A DNA stretch of 64,000 bases from CAXBID01 sp963815305 (GCA_963815305.1 CAWFFW010000001.1:3534001-3598000); one strand, 5' to 3'. Counted from the first letter of the stretch, positions 43,078 to 52,651 are shown. Notes: a model not told the origin generated them from the letters alone. Numbers and translations are program-made.

Positions 43078-43114
43078 AAAAAGAGGACCTCAATTTTGAA
43101 GTCCTCTTTTTTTC
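43078..43114 (+). terminator. Intrinsic terminator after the sigma factor cluster
   Basis: AAAGAGGACCTCAA and TTGAAGTCCTCTTT pair with one mismatch, followed by a run of T. Confidence 0.88.
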
Positions 43115-43153
43115 ACCTCAAAATACTTTATAGCACATTTACATGTTAATTTC

Positions 43154-43161
43154 TATCTTTG
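43154..43161 (+). promoter_or_regulatory. Candidate -7 box for dnaG
   Basis: TATCTTTG at 43154-43161 matches TAnnTTTG, 69 bases before the dnaG start. No TTG box is visible at normal spacing. Confidence 0.4.
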
Positions 43162-43230
43162 CAGGAATCCATTTTGTACAAAAATTTTAATTTGTGAAAA
43201 TTTCTGCTTTCGCAGAACTGATAGAATAAT

Positions 43231-45189
43231 TTGATATCACCATCATCCATAGACCAAGTTTTTGAAACCGCCCGAGTAGAGGAGGTTATTGGCGATTTTG
43301 TACAATTAAAAAAAGCGGGAAGTAACTTTAAAGGTTTGAGTCCCTTTAGTGATGAGCGATCACCAAGTTTTATGGTGTCGCCAGTAAAACAAATCTGGAA
43401 AGATTTCTCAACGGGAAAAGGCGGAACTGCAGTGTCTTTTCTGATGGAACACGAACATTTTACTTACCCTGAGGCCATTAGATATTTAGCTAAAAAGTAT
43501 AATATTGATATAGAGGAAACAGTTCAATCTGATGAACAAAAAGAAAAAGCAAACGAAAAAGAGAGTTTGTATTTAGTAAGCGAGTTTGCCAATACCTATT
43601 TTCAAAAAATATTGCATAAAACTGATCAAGGAAAATCAATTGGTTTAAGTTATTTTAAAGAACGTGGTTTTACTGAAGACACCATTAAAAAATTCGATTT
43701 AGGATATTCTTTAAATGAATGGCAAGCCTTTACAGACGAGGCTTTAAAACAAGGTTATAATATCGATTATTTAGAAAAAACAGGGCTTACTATCGTAAAA
43801 GAAGATAAGCGTTTTGATAGGTTTAAAGGGCGTATCATGTTTCCTATAAAAAGTATGAGTGGTCGTGTTTTGGGTTTTGGCGGACGCATACTCACGAACG
43901 ATAAAAAAGCCGCTAAATACGTAAACTCACCCGAAAGTGAAATATATTATAAAAGCAAAGTATTGTATGGTATTTATCATGCTAAACAAAGTATAGCTAA
44001 AGAGGATAATTGTTATTTAGTTGAGGGCTATACCGATGTTATTCAATTTCATCAAACAGGTATAAAAAATGTAGTGTCCTCTTCTGGTACAGCTTTAACT
44101 TCTGAGCAAATTCGGCTTATAAACCGACTTACAAAAAACATAACAGTACTTTTTGATGGCGATGCTGCTGGTATGCGTGCCTCATTGCGTGGTATTGATT
44201 TGATTTTGGAACAGGGTATGAATGTTAAGGTTTGTACGTTTCCTGAAGGTGAAGATCCTGATAGTTTTGCTAAACAAAATACACTTGAGGAACTTTCAAC
44301 CTATTTAATTGAAAATGCCAAAGATTTTATCCAGTTTAAAGCTTCTATTTTATTTGAAGATTCTAAAAACGATCCTATTAAAAAAGCAGAAACTGTAAGA
44401 GATATTGTAAATAGTATTTCTAAAATTCCTGACCGTATTAAAAAAGAAATTTACATTCAGGAATGCGCTAGAATTATGGATATTAGTGAGGAAGTTTTAT
44501 TTAGCACGCTAGCACAAATTAATAAAAAGGAATTTCAGGAAGAAAACAAACAATTTAAGAAAGACCAAAAAGCTTTTGAAGTTATAAAACGTCAACAACC
44601 TGTTGAAAAAGTAGATATTCAATATGTTTTAGAACGAAAAATTATTGAGGTATTATTGCTTTACGGAAACCTAACCCAAAACTTTGAAGATTTAGTTTTA
44701 AAAGAAAATGATAAAGGAGAACTTATTTTAGAGCCTGTTATTCATCAAGCTAAAGTTTTTGAAAAGGTGTTTTTGGATTTGCAAGATGATGAAATGGAAT
44801 TTACTAATCAACATTTCAAAACTCTTTATTATACCATTATTGATAGGTTGAATCAAGATGTTGAATTTGAACTTAAAACCTTTATAAACTCCGTTGATGC
44901 TGAGATGGCCAACGAAATAAGCACTATTTTAATGGAAGATGAACGCTACGCACTTGACGATTGGAATAGAATGAATATTTTTCCAAAAGAAAAAGCACAT
45001 AGCGTTGCTCAATTAGTAAGTGAAACTATTTTAAGTCTTCGTTGTTTTTTAATAGATCAAAAAGTTAAAGAATTTCAACAAGAAACACTACAAAACAACA
45101 GTAACACGAATAGAAATATACTTGAAGAGGTAAAAGACTACTCGGGCTTAAAAATGCTACTGTCTAGAAAATTGAATAGAGTTTTATAG
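43231..45189 (+). CDS. dnaG: DNA primase, lacking the canonical zinc ligands
   Basis: Makes RNA primers at the replication fork. The protein has 652 residues from a TTG start (MISPSSIDQVFETARVEEVIG). The N-terminal domain aligns with the CHC2 zinc ribbon (GLSPFSDERSPSF, WKDFSTGKGG), but all four ligands are replaced: Cys/His by Ser/Ser and Cys/Cys by Asp/Thr. The TOPRIM core is intact, with E265 in VEGYTD and D309/D311 in FDGDAAG. A DnaB-binding helical domain follows. The stop overlaps the convergent response regulator gene by 6 bases. Confidence 0.95.
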   Translation: MISPSSIDQVFETARVEEVIGDFVQLKKAGSNFKGLSPFSDERSPSFMVSPVKQIWKDFSTGKGGTAVSFLMEHEHFTYPEAIRYLAKKYNIDIEETVQSDEQKEKANEKESLYLVSEFANTYFQKILHKTDQGKSIGLSYFKERGFTEDTIKKFDLGYSLNEWQAFTDEALKQGYNIDYLEKTGLTIVKEDKRFDRFKGRIMFPIKSMSGRVLGFGGRILTNDKKAAKYVNSPESEIYYKSKVLYGIYHAKQSIAKEDNCYLVEGYTDVIQFHQTGIKNVVSSSGTALTSEQIRLINRLTKNITVLFDGDAAGMRASLRGIDLILEQGMNVKVCTFPEGEDPDSFAKQNTLEELSTYLIENAKDFIQFKASILFEDSKNDPIKKAETVRDIVNSISKIPDRIKKEIYIQECARIMDISEEVLFSTLAQINKKEFQEENKQFKKDQKAFEVIKRQQPVEKVDIQYVLERKIIEVLLLYGNLTQNFEDLVLKENDKGELILEPVIHQAKVFEKVFLDLQDDEMEFTNQHFKTLYYTIIDRLNQDVEFELKTFINSVDAEMANEISTILMEDERYALDDWNRMNIFPKEKAHSVAQLVSETILSLRCFLIDQKVKEFQQETLQNNSNTNRNILEEVKDYSGLKMLLSRKLNRVL

Positions 45190-45813
45190 CTGCTGGCTAA
45201 GTTTAGCTTGACTTACTAAATCTACTAAATTTGTAACTTTAAGCTTGCGCATTAAACGTGCTTTATAAGTACTAACCGTTTTTTCATTAATATCTAACTC
45301 CTTAGAAATTTCTTTATTCTTTTTACCAATGGTAAGAAGTTTTAAAACTTCGGCTTCTCGAGTTGATAGTTTTTTGTAAAAAGATCCGTCTTTGTTAGCT
45401 CTGGCACCAAACGCTAATTGTTGGGTTAATTCATTGCTTAAATAAATTCCACCATCATATACTTTAGATATCGCTTCGCTGATCGTAATAATATTAACGG
45501 TTTTGGAAATATAACCAGAAGCACCAGCTTTTATAGCATTTATCGCATATACTTCTTCAGGTTGGCCACTAAAAATAATGGTTTTCATGTCTGGAAAATC
45601 ATTTTTTAAATAACGTAATACAGTTAACCCATTAAGATTTGGGAAATCTGCTTCCATTAAAATGACATCTACAGGATTTTTTTTGATGAACTCTAAAATG
45701 GCGTCGCCATCGTCAACACTTCCTACAACTTCAATATTTGATGTTGAAGAAAAAAGTAATTCAAGTCCTTTTCTAACAATAGGATGATTGTCTGCTAATA
45801 GTAATTTTATCAT
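45184..45813 (-). CDS. LuxR/NarL-type response regulator with Glu at the phospho-acceptor position
   Basis: 209 residues: receiver domain (1-120) and LuxR helix-turn-helix (about 145-205, LSTREAEVLKLLTIGKKNKE). In the receiver, LLADNHPIV keeps D8 but has N9. The phospho-acceptor site reads VILMEADFPNLNG, giving Glu54 where Asp is expected. S82 and K104 (ISKT) occupy the usual signalling positions. It may thus be locked in an active-like state and not need a kinase. No histidine kinase gene is adjacent. Single gene, convergent with dnaG. Confidence 0.9.
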   Translation of the reverse strand: MIKLLLADNHPIVRKGLELLFSSTSNIEVVGSVDDGDAILEFIKKNPVDVILMEADFPNLNGLTVLRYLKNDFPDMKTIIFSGQPEEVYAINAIKAGASGYISKTVNIITISEAISKVYDGGIYLSNELTQQLAFGARANKDGSFYKKLSTREAEVLKLLTIGKKNKEISKELDINEKTVSTYKARLMRKLKVTNLVDLVSQAKLSQQL

Positions 45814-45908
45814 ATTTATAGCTTTATTATAACTTATTTAAGAGATTATTATAATTGAGAGAATAAGCTTGCAGTAAATGTAATACTTTTTTAATTGTTT
45901 AACAAAAA

Positions 45909-46697
45909 TCATTTCAAATTATTAGGTATTTCGCAAATTGGGATTGGAATCATTTTGTGTTTGTTAGAGGCATTGTAACGTTTATATATTTTAAAAACAG
46001 CGAGTTCTCTATCCGAAAAACTGTCAAGAGTTTTTCCTTCATCGTCCATTTTCATGGCCCATTCTAATTCTGGGTAAGTAGCGCCTATTTGGTCTTCATC
46101 ACTTCTGGCATCTCCAAATAAGCCATCACTAGGAGCTGCTTTCATAATAGATTCAGGAACATTTAAAAATTCTCCTAAAGTATATACTTCAGATTTTAAT
46201 AAATCGGCAATAGGACTTAAATCTACGCCGCCATCTCCGTATTTAGTATAAAAACCAACACCAAAATCTTCAACTTTGTTACCTGTGCCAGCGACTAAAA
46301 GCTTATGAAGCCCTGCATAAAAGTAAAGTGTCGTCATACGTAAACGAGCTCTAGTATTTGCTAAAGCCATATCAACGGTGGCTTGGTCACCGTCTAAAAT
46401 TACTTCCGTTTTAAATTCTTCAAAAACAGGCGTTAAATCAGCTCTGGTATCGTTTACATTATCAAAGCGTTTTTTTAATTGAGTCATATGCTCATGCGCT
46501 CTAGAAACGTGGCTTTCTGCCTGGTGGATGGGCATTTCAACACATAATACATGTAAACCTGTTTTAGCACATAACGTTGAAGTTACTGCAGAGTCAATAC
46601 CCCCTGAAATTCCAATAACAAAACCTTTTACGCCAGCATTAGTGGCATAATCTTTTAACCATTTTACAATATAATCAACAACTTTTTCTGTGTGCAT
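45909..46697 (-). CDS. nadE: NAD+ synthetase (ammonia-dependent type)
   Basis: Makes NAD from deamido-NAD, ATP and ammonia. The protein has 262 residues from MHTEKVVDYIVKWL; a start 14 codons earlier would lie in the divergent promoter area. The ATP pyrophosphatase P-loop SGGIDS is at 31-36. Other motifs are TGNKVEDFGVGFYTKYGDGGVD and PSDGLFGD. No glutaminase domain is present. Divergent from gldB. Confidence 0.95.
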   Translation of the reverse strand: MHTEKVVDYIVKWLKDYATNAGVKGFVIGISGGIDSAVTSTLCAKTGLHVLCVEMPIHQAESHVSRAHEHMTQLKKRFDNVNDTRADLTPVFEEFKTEVILDGDQATVDMALANTRARLRMTTLYFYAGLHKLLVAGTGNKVEDFGVGFYTKYGDGGVDLSPIADLLKSEVYTLGEFLNVPESIMKAAPSDGLFGDARSDEDQIGATYPELEWAMKMDDEGKTLDSFSDRELAVFKIYKRYNASNKHKMIPIPICEIPNNLK

Positions 46698-46724
46698 TTT
46701 AAAAGAATTTAAATCTAAGAATAC

Positions 46725-46732
46725 TACCTTTG
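46725..46732 (+). promoter_or_regulatory. Candidate -7 box for gldBC
   Basis: TACCTTTG matches TAnnTTTG and lies 57 bases before the gldB start codon, in the gap between nadE and gldB. No -33 TTG is evident. Confidence 0.4.
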
Positions 46733-46789
46733 TAAACAAAAATAAAGCATAAGCTCAATTAATAAAAATTTATGACCTTTAAGTTTTAT

Positions 46790-47749
46790 ATGAAAATTAC
46801 AATTTTATTTTTAATGATACTATTTACTATTTCTTGTAAAAAGGATAGTCAATTAGATAAAGATATTTCAAACATCAATACCGATATTAAAATTGAACGT
46901 TTTGATAGACTTGTTGCAGAGGCTTTTTCAAACGATTTTAATACGTTAAAACAAGCCTATCCTTTTATGTTTTCTGAAAAAGAAAATGATTCCATTTGGA
47001 TGGTGACAAAAAGTGATACTTTGCAAGTTCAACTTTTGGATGAAGTAGATAAAGTATTTGGAAATTTTGAGCAAACGGAAACGGAAATAGAATCGCTCTT
47101 TAATCATATTAAACACTATTTTCCAGAGTTTAATCCACCAAGAGTTATTACCACTACAAGTTATGTAGATTTCAGAAATCGCGTGTTTGTTTCAGACACT
47201 ATCGCAGTTTTAGCTTTAGATAGTTATTTAGGTAGCGATCATAAGTTTTACACTAATATTCAAAAGTTTATAACAGCCAACTTAAAAAAAGAGCATATTG
47301 TTGTTGATTTAGCCGCTAAGTATGCTGAAAAATATATCTACCAAAAACAAAATAAGACTTTGATTGATGAAATGATTTATTATGGTAAACAGCTTTATTT
47401 TAAAGACGTTATTATTCCGTTTAAAACAGAAGCTGAGCGTATTGGTTATTCACAGAAAGAACTAGACTGGGCAATAGCAAATGAAAGTTTAATTTGGCGT
47501 TATTTTGTTGAGCGGGAATTACTCTTCAGTACAGATTCTAAATTAAAAAGTCGTTTTATAAATCCAGCACCATTTTCTAAATTTTATTTGGAGGATATAG
47601 ATACCGATTCTCCAGGGCGAATAGGGCAGTATATAGGTTGGCAAATTGTTAGAGCCTACATGAAACAGAATGACATAGTTTTGAAAGATATGCTTACAAC
47701 TAACACAGAAGATATTTTTAATAATTCAAAATTTAAACCCCGCAAGTAA
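46790..47749 (+). CDS. gldB: Gliding motility lipoprotein GldB
   Basis: 319 residues from MKITILFLMILF, with a lipobox TISC placing the lipidated cysteine at 16. An ATG six codons earlier is less suited to a lipoprotein signal. The body includes IERFDRLVAEAF, HYFPEFNPPRVITTTSYVDF and the C-terminal SPGRIGQYIGWQIVRAYMKQ, characteristic of GldB. The protein is required for gliding and stabilises the type IX machinery in Flavobacterium. Its stop codon shares a base with the gldC start. Confidence 0.92.
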   Translation: MKITILFLMILFTISCKKDSQLDKDISNINTDIKIERFDRLVAEAFSNDFNTLKQAYPFMFSEKENDSIWMVTKSDTLQVQLLDEVDKVFGNFEQTETEIESLFNHIKHYFPEFNPPRVITTTSYVDFRNRVFVSDTIAVLALDSYLGSDHKFYTNIQKFITANLKKEHIVVDLAAKYAEKYIYQKQNKTLIDEMIYYGKQLYFKDVIIPFKTEAERIGYSQKELDWAIANESLIWRYFVERELLFSTDSKLKSRFINPAPFSKFYLEDIDTDSPGRIGQYIGWQIVRAYMKQNDIVLKDMLTTNTEDIFNNSKFKPRK

Positions 47750-48078
47750 TGGCTAATATAAAATCGAAAATTGAGTTACATGTAGAGTTGGATAATAATA
47801 GAATTCCCGAAAAACTACATTGGACGGCTCAAGACGGTGGTATTACAAATGAAGAAGCCAAAGCAATTATGCTTTCGGTTTGGGATTCGAAAGCAAAGGA
47901 ATCCCTACGTATTGATTTATGGACCAAGGATATGCCTCTTGATGAAATGAAATTATTTTTTCATCAAACATTGGTAGCTATGAGTGATACTTTTAATAGA
48001 GCAACCCAAGATGAAAAAATGACGGCAACTATGAAAGATTTCTGTGATTATTTTGCTGAAAAACTCGACTTGAAGTAA
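47749..48078 (+). CDS. gldC: Gliding motility protein GldC
   Basis: 109-residue soluble protein, starting in the TAATG overlap with gldB. ELHVELDNNRIPEKLHWTAQ and LSVWDSKAKESLRIDLWTKD are typical of GldC, an accessory gliding protein whose exact role is unsettled. The gldB-gldC pair is conserved in gliding flavobacteria. No terminator is seen downstream. Confidence 0.92.
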   Translation: MANIKSKIELHVELDNNRIPEKLHWTAQDGGITNEEAKAIMLSVWDSKAKESLRIDLWTKDMPLDEMKLFFHQTLVAMSDTFNRATQDEKMTATMKDFCDYFAEKLDLK

Positions 48079-48138
48079 TAATTGGAAATGTAAATTACGC
48101 TCTTGTTCTGTTTAAAATAGCTTTTTGATAATGGCGAA

Positions 48139-49038
48139 TTAACTAGTCTTATAATCAATCAATTTTCTTGGGCCTTCAAGCAATACTCTAACAATTTGTA
48201 AAATTCCATCCTCATTAGTTGCAATTTGCCATTTTACTAAAGAGATTTCACCATTTTCAATCTCAATTCCTGTAATGCTTCTAGGGTGTACGCAGCTTCC
48301 GTCATTAAAAAAAGCAATATTCCCAGGTTCAGGAAAACGCGGACGGTGTGTATGCCCAACTATAGTAATTAAATTATTGTTTTCAATAATCCATTTCTTT
48401 GTTCTTCGCTCTACTTTTATAAGTTCTGTATAGTTTTTTGCAGGACTTGTAGGGTCGGTAATTCCCATAACATTCAAGGGCTTCCAAAGAATTCTTACCA
48501 TAAAACGGCTCCATTTCCAAAAGAGATAATTCCACCAATCGGCTTGATGTCCGTGTGTTAAAAATAGTTCTTGACCCGTTATACCATGTTTTAAAACAAT
48601 ACCCTCATGGTATTTGATATCGCTAAAAAGTTCAACTTCTTCCCCTATTTTCGGATCAAAATAAGTCGATAAATGCTTCTTGACATAATCGGGATTTTGA
48701 TAAACCATATCATGATTTCCCCAAATCATATGCAATCTTTTATCCTTATGAAACAACTTCATGAGCATATATACATTTTTGTGGGCATATAATATAGAAT
48801 TGAATGATAGGTTTTCCCAAAGCTCATCGCCATCACCAATTTCGCAATATTGAAACCCTTCAGCATAATAATGCTTTAAAGCATGAAAATAAATATTTTG
48901 GTTATTAGCAAAATCGTCTGCAAAGCTATTATCACCACGGTGGCAATCGCTAAATAAAATAAATTTACTATCATCATCAAAATCAATGACTTTAGCATTT
49001 TTATATGCATTATCTAATCTTTTTCTGGATGAAAACAT
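48139..49038 (-). CDS. Calcineurin-like metallophosphoesterase, LpxH-like
   Basis: 299 residues with the full set of dimetal motifs: FSDCHRGD (D31, H33), GDGDELW (68-74), GNHD (107-110), THGHQADWW and GHTHRPRF. The FSDCHRGD form is that of UDP-2,3-diacylglucosamine hydrolase-like enzymes, but the protein is longer than LpxH and the substrate is not certain. It ends close to gldC, convergent. Confidence 0.82.
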   Translation of the reverse strand: MFSSRKRLDNAYKNAKVIDFDDDSKFILFSDCHRGDNSFADDFANNQNIYFHALKHYYAEGFQYCEIGDGDELWENLSFNSILYAHKNVYMLMKLFHKDKRLHMIWGNHDMVYQNPDYVKKHLSTYFDPKIGEEVELFSDIKYHEGIVLKHGITGQELFLTHGHQADWWNYLFWKWSRFMVRILWKPLNVMGITDPTSPAKNYTELIKVERRTKKWIIENNNLITIVGHTHRPRFPEPGNIAFFNDGSCVHPRSITGIEIENGEISLVKWQIATNEDGILQIVRVLLEGPRKLIDYKTS

Positions 49039-49097
49039 GACGTAAAAGTAAAGAAAAAAGTATCTAAAAATAACATCTTATATCAGGTATACAAAGA

Positions 49098-49844
49098 TCA
49101 ATTTTTAAGCTTTTCAATGGCTAAAGGAATTATACGTTCTACAAATTTGGTGTAAGCTAATTCTGAAGGATGCAATCCATCTGAGGCCACAAGTGCTGTA
49201 TTCGTTAATCCCATTCTAGTGATATCAGTAATGTTTATAAAAGTGAGATCATTCGCTTTACAATAATTTTCAGCAAACAGGTTGTACTTATCAATGTTTG
49301 TTGAAATATTGGTATTTCCGTTCCCAAAAGGCGTAAAAGCGTAATCGGGTATAGATACAACAATTACATTGTTTTTAATGCCCTTAGATTTCGATATAGC
49401 AGTATTAACGAGTTCAGGAAATTCTTTTTCATACAATGAAAACGGCCTGTTTTGATATTCATTATTAACACCTATTAAAAGTGTTGTTAAATCATAATCT
49501 GTACTTAAATTTTCAGCTTCAATCAAATTAATTAAATTTGAAGTGGTCCAGCCAGTTCTTGCAATTACCTTTAAGTCAAAGGTTTTACTAGCATCAAAAT
49601 TTCGGATCAAGCTATCTTTTAGTTGTTCAGGAAACCTGCAACTGTTACAAACACTCTCCCCAATGGTATAGCTGTCGCCTAAAGCGAGTAGTTTATAATT
49701 GTTTTGGTTCTCATTATTTTTAGTGGGTGTATTATTTGTTTCTGGCTCTTCTGTTTCTTTTTTCTCATCAAAAGTAACTCTTTCAGTGCTACAACTTAGA
49801 TTAAGTATAACACTAAAAATCATTAAACAAACACTCTTTTTCAT
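49098..49844 (-). CDS. SGNH/GDSL hydrolase lipoprotein
   Basis: 248 residues. The lipoprotein signal ends NLSC, so C18 is probably lipidated, and a Thr/Asn/Glu-rich linker follows. The hydrolase core has the nucleophile S58 in ALGDSYTIG, an oxyanion Gly/Asn region (LLIGVNNEYQ), and the D222-H225 pair in SDGLHPSE. Likely an esterase or acyl hydrolase anchored to the membrane. The natural substrate is not evident. Confidence 0.88.
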   Translation of the reverse strand: MKKSVCLMIFSVILNLSCSTERVTFDEKKETEEPETNNTPTKNNENQNNYKLLALGDSYTIGESVCNSCRFPEQLKDSLIRNFDASKTFDLKVIARTGWTTSNLINLIEAENLSTDYDLTTLLIGVNNEYQNRPFSLYEKEFPELVNTAISKSKGIKNNVIVVSIPDYAFTPFGNGNTNISTNIDKYNLFAENYCKANDLTFINITDITRMGLTNTALVASDGLHPSELAYTKFVERIIPLAIEKLKN

Positions 49845-49992
49845 TTTAGTTTTTTAACTAAATATACGGAATTATTCGATTTTAGGTTTTATAAAGAAAA
49901 GTACTCCTAGAATAATAAGAGCATTTTCTAATAGTTATTTTTAAAAACACTCAAAGGCAAGTTTGAGTGAGAGGTGAAATATCGATTAGCAA

Positions 49993-51171
49993 CTATTTAA
50001 AAGCGTTTAATCCAGTTATATCTAAACCAGTAATAAGTAAGTGAATATCATGCGTGCCTTCGTAAGTAATAACACTTTCTAAATTCATTGAATGGCGCAT
50101 AATACTATACTCGCCAGTAATTCCCATGCCACCAAGCATTTGTCTCGCTTCTCTGGCAATATTAATGGCCATATCTACATTGTTACGTTTCGCCATTGAT
50201 ATTTGTGCCGAAGTTGCAGTTCCGTTTTCTCGCATAACACCAAGTCTCCAAGCTAAAAGCTGTGCTTTTGTAATTTCGGTTATCATTTCAGCAAGTTTTT
50301 TTTGCTGGAGTTGAAATTGACCAATAGGTTTTCCGAATTGCATACGCTCTTTGCTGTACCTTAAAGCCGTATCATAACAATCCATAGCAGCACCAATGGC
50401 ACCCCAAGCAATACCAAAACGAGCAGAATCTAAACAACCAAGCGGTGCGCCTAAACCAGATTTATTTGGGAGTAAATTTTCTTTAGGAACTTTCACGTTA
50501 TCAAAAATAAGTTCCCCAGTTGCAGACGCTCGAAGTGACCATTTATTATGTGTTTCTGGCGTTGAAAATCCTTCCATACCGCGTTCCACAATAAGTCCGT
50601 GAATTCGATCTTTATCATCTTTTGCCCAAACCACTGCAATTTGACAAAAAGGGGCATTAGAAATCCACATTTTTGCACCATTTAAAAGATAGTGGTCACC
50701 CATGTCTTTAAAGTTTGTAGTCATTCCTCCAGGATTACTACCATGATCTGGCTCAGTCAAACCAAAAGACCCCATCCATTCACCACTAGCTAATTTTGGT
50801 AAATATTTTTGGCGCTGTTCTTCATTACCATATTTCCAAATAGGATACATAACCAATGATGATTGTACAGAAGCTGTAGAACGCACCCCAGAATCGCCGC
50901 GTTCAATTTCTTGCATAATTAAGCCATAACTAATTTGATCCAATCCAGCACCACCGTATTCCATGGGGATGTAAGGGCCAAAGGCTCCAATTTCAGCTAA
51001 ACCATTTATAATTTGTGTTGGGAATTCTGCTTTTTGAGCGTAATCTTCTATAATTGGAGATACTTCGCGTTTTACCCATTCACGTGCAGCATTTCGTACT
51101 AATTTATGTTCATCTGTTAGAAGTTCGTCTAAGTTATAATAATCTGGCGCTTCAAATAAATCTGGCTTCAT
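49993..51171 (-). CDS. Acyl-CoA dehydrogenase, glutaryl-CoA dehydrogenase-like
   Basis: 392-residue FAD enzyme. Conserved segments are GSFGLTEPDHGSNPGGM, KMWISNAPFCQIAVVWAK, SARFGIAWGAIGAAMDCYD and LGGMGITGEY. The catalytic base is E371 in TYEGTHDIH. The TEPDHGS and ARFGIAWGA wording is closest to glutaryl-CoA dehydrogenase, implying lysine/tryptophan breakdown via glutaryl-CoA. A 17-base inverted repeat lies 22 bases upstream of the start. Confidence 0.9.
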   Translation of the reverse strand: MKPDLFEAPDYYNLDELLTDEHKLVRNAAREWVKREVSPIIEDYAQKAEFPTQIINGLAEIGAFGPYIPMEYGGAGLDQISYGLIMQEIERGDSGVRSTASVQSSLVMYPIWKYGNEEQRQKYLPKLASGEWMGSFGLTEPDHGSNPGGMTTNFKDMGDHYLLNGAKMWISNAPFCQIAVVWAKDDKDRIHGLIVERGMEGFSTPETHNKWSLRASATGELIFDNVKVPKENLLPNKSGLGAPLGCLDSARFGIAWGAIGAAMDCYDTALRYSKERMQFGKPIGQFQLQQKKLAEMITEITKAQLLAWRLGVMRENGTATSAQISMAKRNNVDMAINIAREARQMLGGMGITGEYSIMRHSMNLESVITYEGTHDIHLLITGLDITGLNAFK

Positions 51172-51193
51172 ATTTGTATTTTATGCCTCCATA

Positions 51194-51210
51194 TTTGAGA
51201 AATTCTCAAA
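51194..51210. promoter_or_regulatory. Perfect inverted repeat upstream of the acyl-CoA dehydrogenase gene
   Basis: TTTGAGAAATTCTCAAA is an exact palindrome with a one-base centre. It sits between a candidate minus-strand -7 box (TATTTTTG, 51238-51245) and the start codon. This is where a repressor such as a TetR-family fatty-acid regulator could bind. No regulator gene is adjacent. Confidence 0.4.
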
Positions 51211-51360
51211 ATAGAAGATGTTATTTTATAAGTTTCACAAAAATAACGAAATCGTTTGCAGATAACAATGTAATACATGCTTTTTCTATACCTCGGCTTA
51301 TTTTAACTTTCATATAAAATTTTCTTATAAGCTGAATTTTTGTAGTAGACCTGAAATCCG

Positions 51361-52392
51361 TCAGTCCGTTTTTTTTAATAAATGAGCGTATGCTTCCAAT
51401 CCCTTGGTGTGGTCAAATATTACTTTTAAAACACCTATTAACGGTAAAGAGATTATGGCTCCTATAACACCCCATAACGTAGAAAACAGAATAATACCAA
51501 AAATGGTGATAAAAGGATTTAAATTTATTTCGTCTCCAATAATCCAAGGTGTAAGTACATAATTTTCTACGAGTTGAGCTGCAGTTACAACGCCAATCAC
51601 TATAAGCGCTGGTGTTGTGCCCGCATAGAGATAAGATAAGATTATTGCAACGCCACCGCCAATAACGTTACCTAGGTAGGGTATTATAGAGAATAAGGCT
51701 GCGAACAGTGCTAAAAACAGGGCGTAAGGTACAGATCCCAATAAAAAACCGATGTAATAAATACCAAAAAGGAATAACATGATTTTGCCTTTTCCCACAA
51801 AATAGTTTCTGGTAATTTTAGCAGCGTTTTTTAATAAAGCATGTACAGCAGCTTTATTTGAAAATAATTTTTTAAAAAAAGTAATAAATTGCTTTTTTTG
51901 CATTAAAAACAAAATAATATATACAAAAATAATGAGCGATTGTGATAGCACCGTCATAAGGGAAGATAAAAACCCGCTGGCAAAAGCTTCTGCTTTTTGA
52001 ATCAGTTTTTTATTATTTTCAATATAGTCCTTATAATCCCAGTTCAAGCGCTCATTTGCCCATTGCGAAAACATATTTAGTTTTTCGGTGGCTTTTTCTT
52101 TTATAATAGGCCAATCATCTGTCATGGTATTAATTTGCGAACTTAAAAGCCAAAAAATCAATGAAAAAATGACAATCATAAGCAGTACTGATAGTGTTAT
52201 AGATAACCAATTTGGTAGTCCGACTTTATTAAGTCTTTGCACAGGAATATCTAGTAAAATTGAAATGATAGCAGCGACTAATAATGGCATTATCAGGGTT
52301 TTTCCAAAATAAATTAATGCTATTAAACCACCCACAATGAGAAGTGTCTTAATAAAATTAGTTCCGGAAACCTCTATTCTTTCAGTACTCAC
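51361..52392 (-). CDS. AI-2E family (PerM/YdiK-type) transporter
   Basis: 343 residues with about seven or eight membrane helices: two near the N-terminus, a soluble helical part around 90-140 (ATEKLNMFSQWANERL), then a cluster from 145 onward. ALFAALFSIIPYLGNVIGGG is the family signature. Members export diverse small molecules or act as Na+/H+ antiporters; the name AI-2 need not describe the substrate. Single gene. Confidence 0.85.
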   Translation of the reverse strand: MSTERIEVSGTNFIKTLLIVGGLIALIYFGKTLIMPLLVAAIISILLDIPVQRLNKVGLPNWLSITLSVLLMIVIFSLIFWLLSSQINTMTDDWPIIKEKATEKLNMFSQWANERLNWDYKDYIENNKKLIQKAEAFASGFLSSLMTVLSQSLIIFVYIILFLMQKKQFITFFKKLFSNKAAVHALLKNAAKITRNYFVGKGKIMLFLFGIYYIGFLLGSVPYALFLALFAALFSIIPYLGNVIGGGVAIILSYLYAGTTPALIVIGVVTAAQLVENYVLTPWIIGDEINLNPFITIFGIILFSTLWGVIGAIISLPLIGVLKVIFDHTKGLEAYAHLLKKTD

Positions 52393-52651
52393 AGTTTGGA
52401 TTTTAAAAATGAAACAGAATACTCATCTTTTTTTTTAGTAACTAAAGAATCTTTAAAATGTCTTGTTCATGTGATTCTTGTAGAAAAAAATTACGGAGAT
52501 AAGTTCCGTATAAAATTATTGAAAATTTTGATATAAGACCGCTATTTATTAAATATAAATTTAAAGTAAAAGACGATTTCAGTTAAGATAATAAAATTCT
52601 TCGGAAGATTGATTTCACAATATTTTAGGGAATAAGATTTAAAATAATGAG

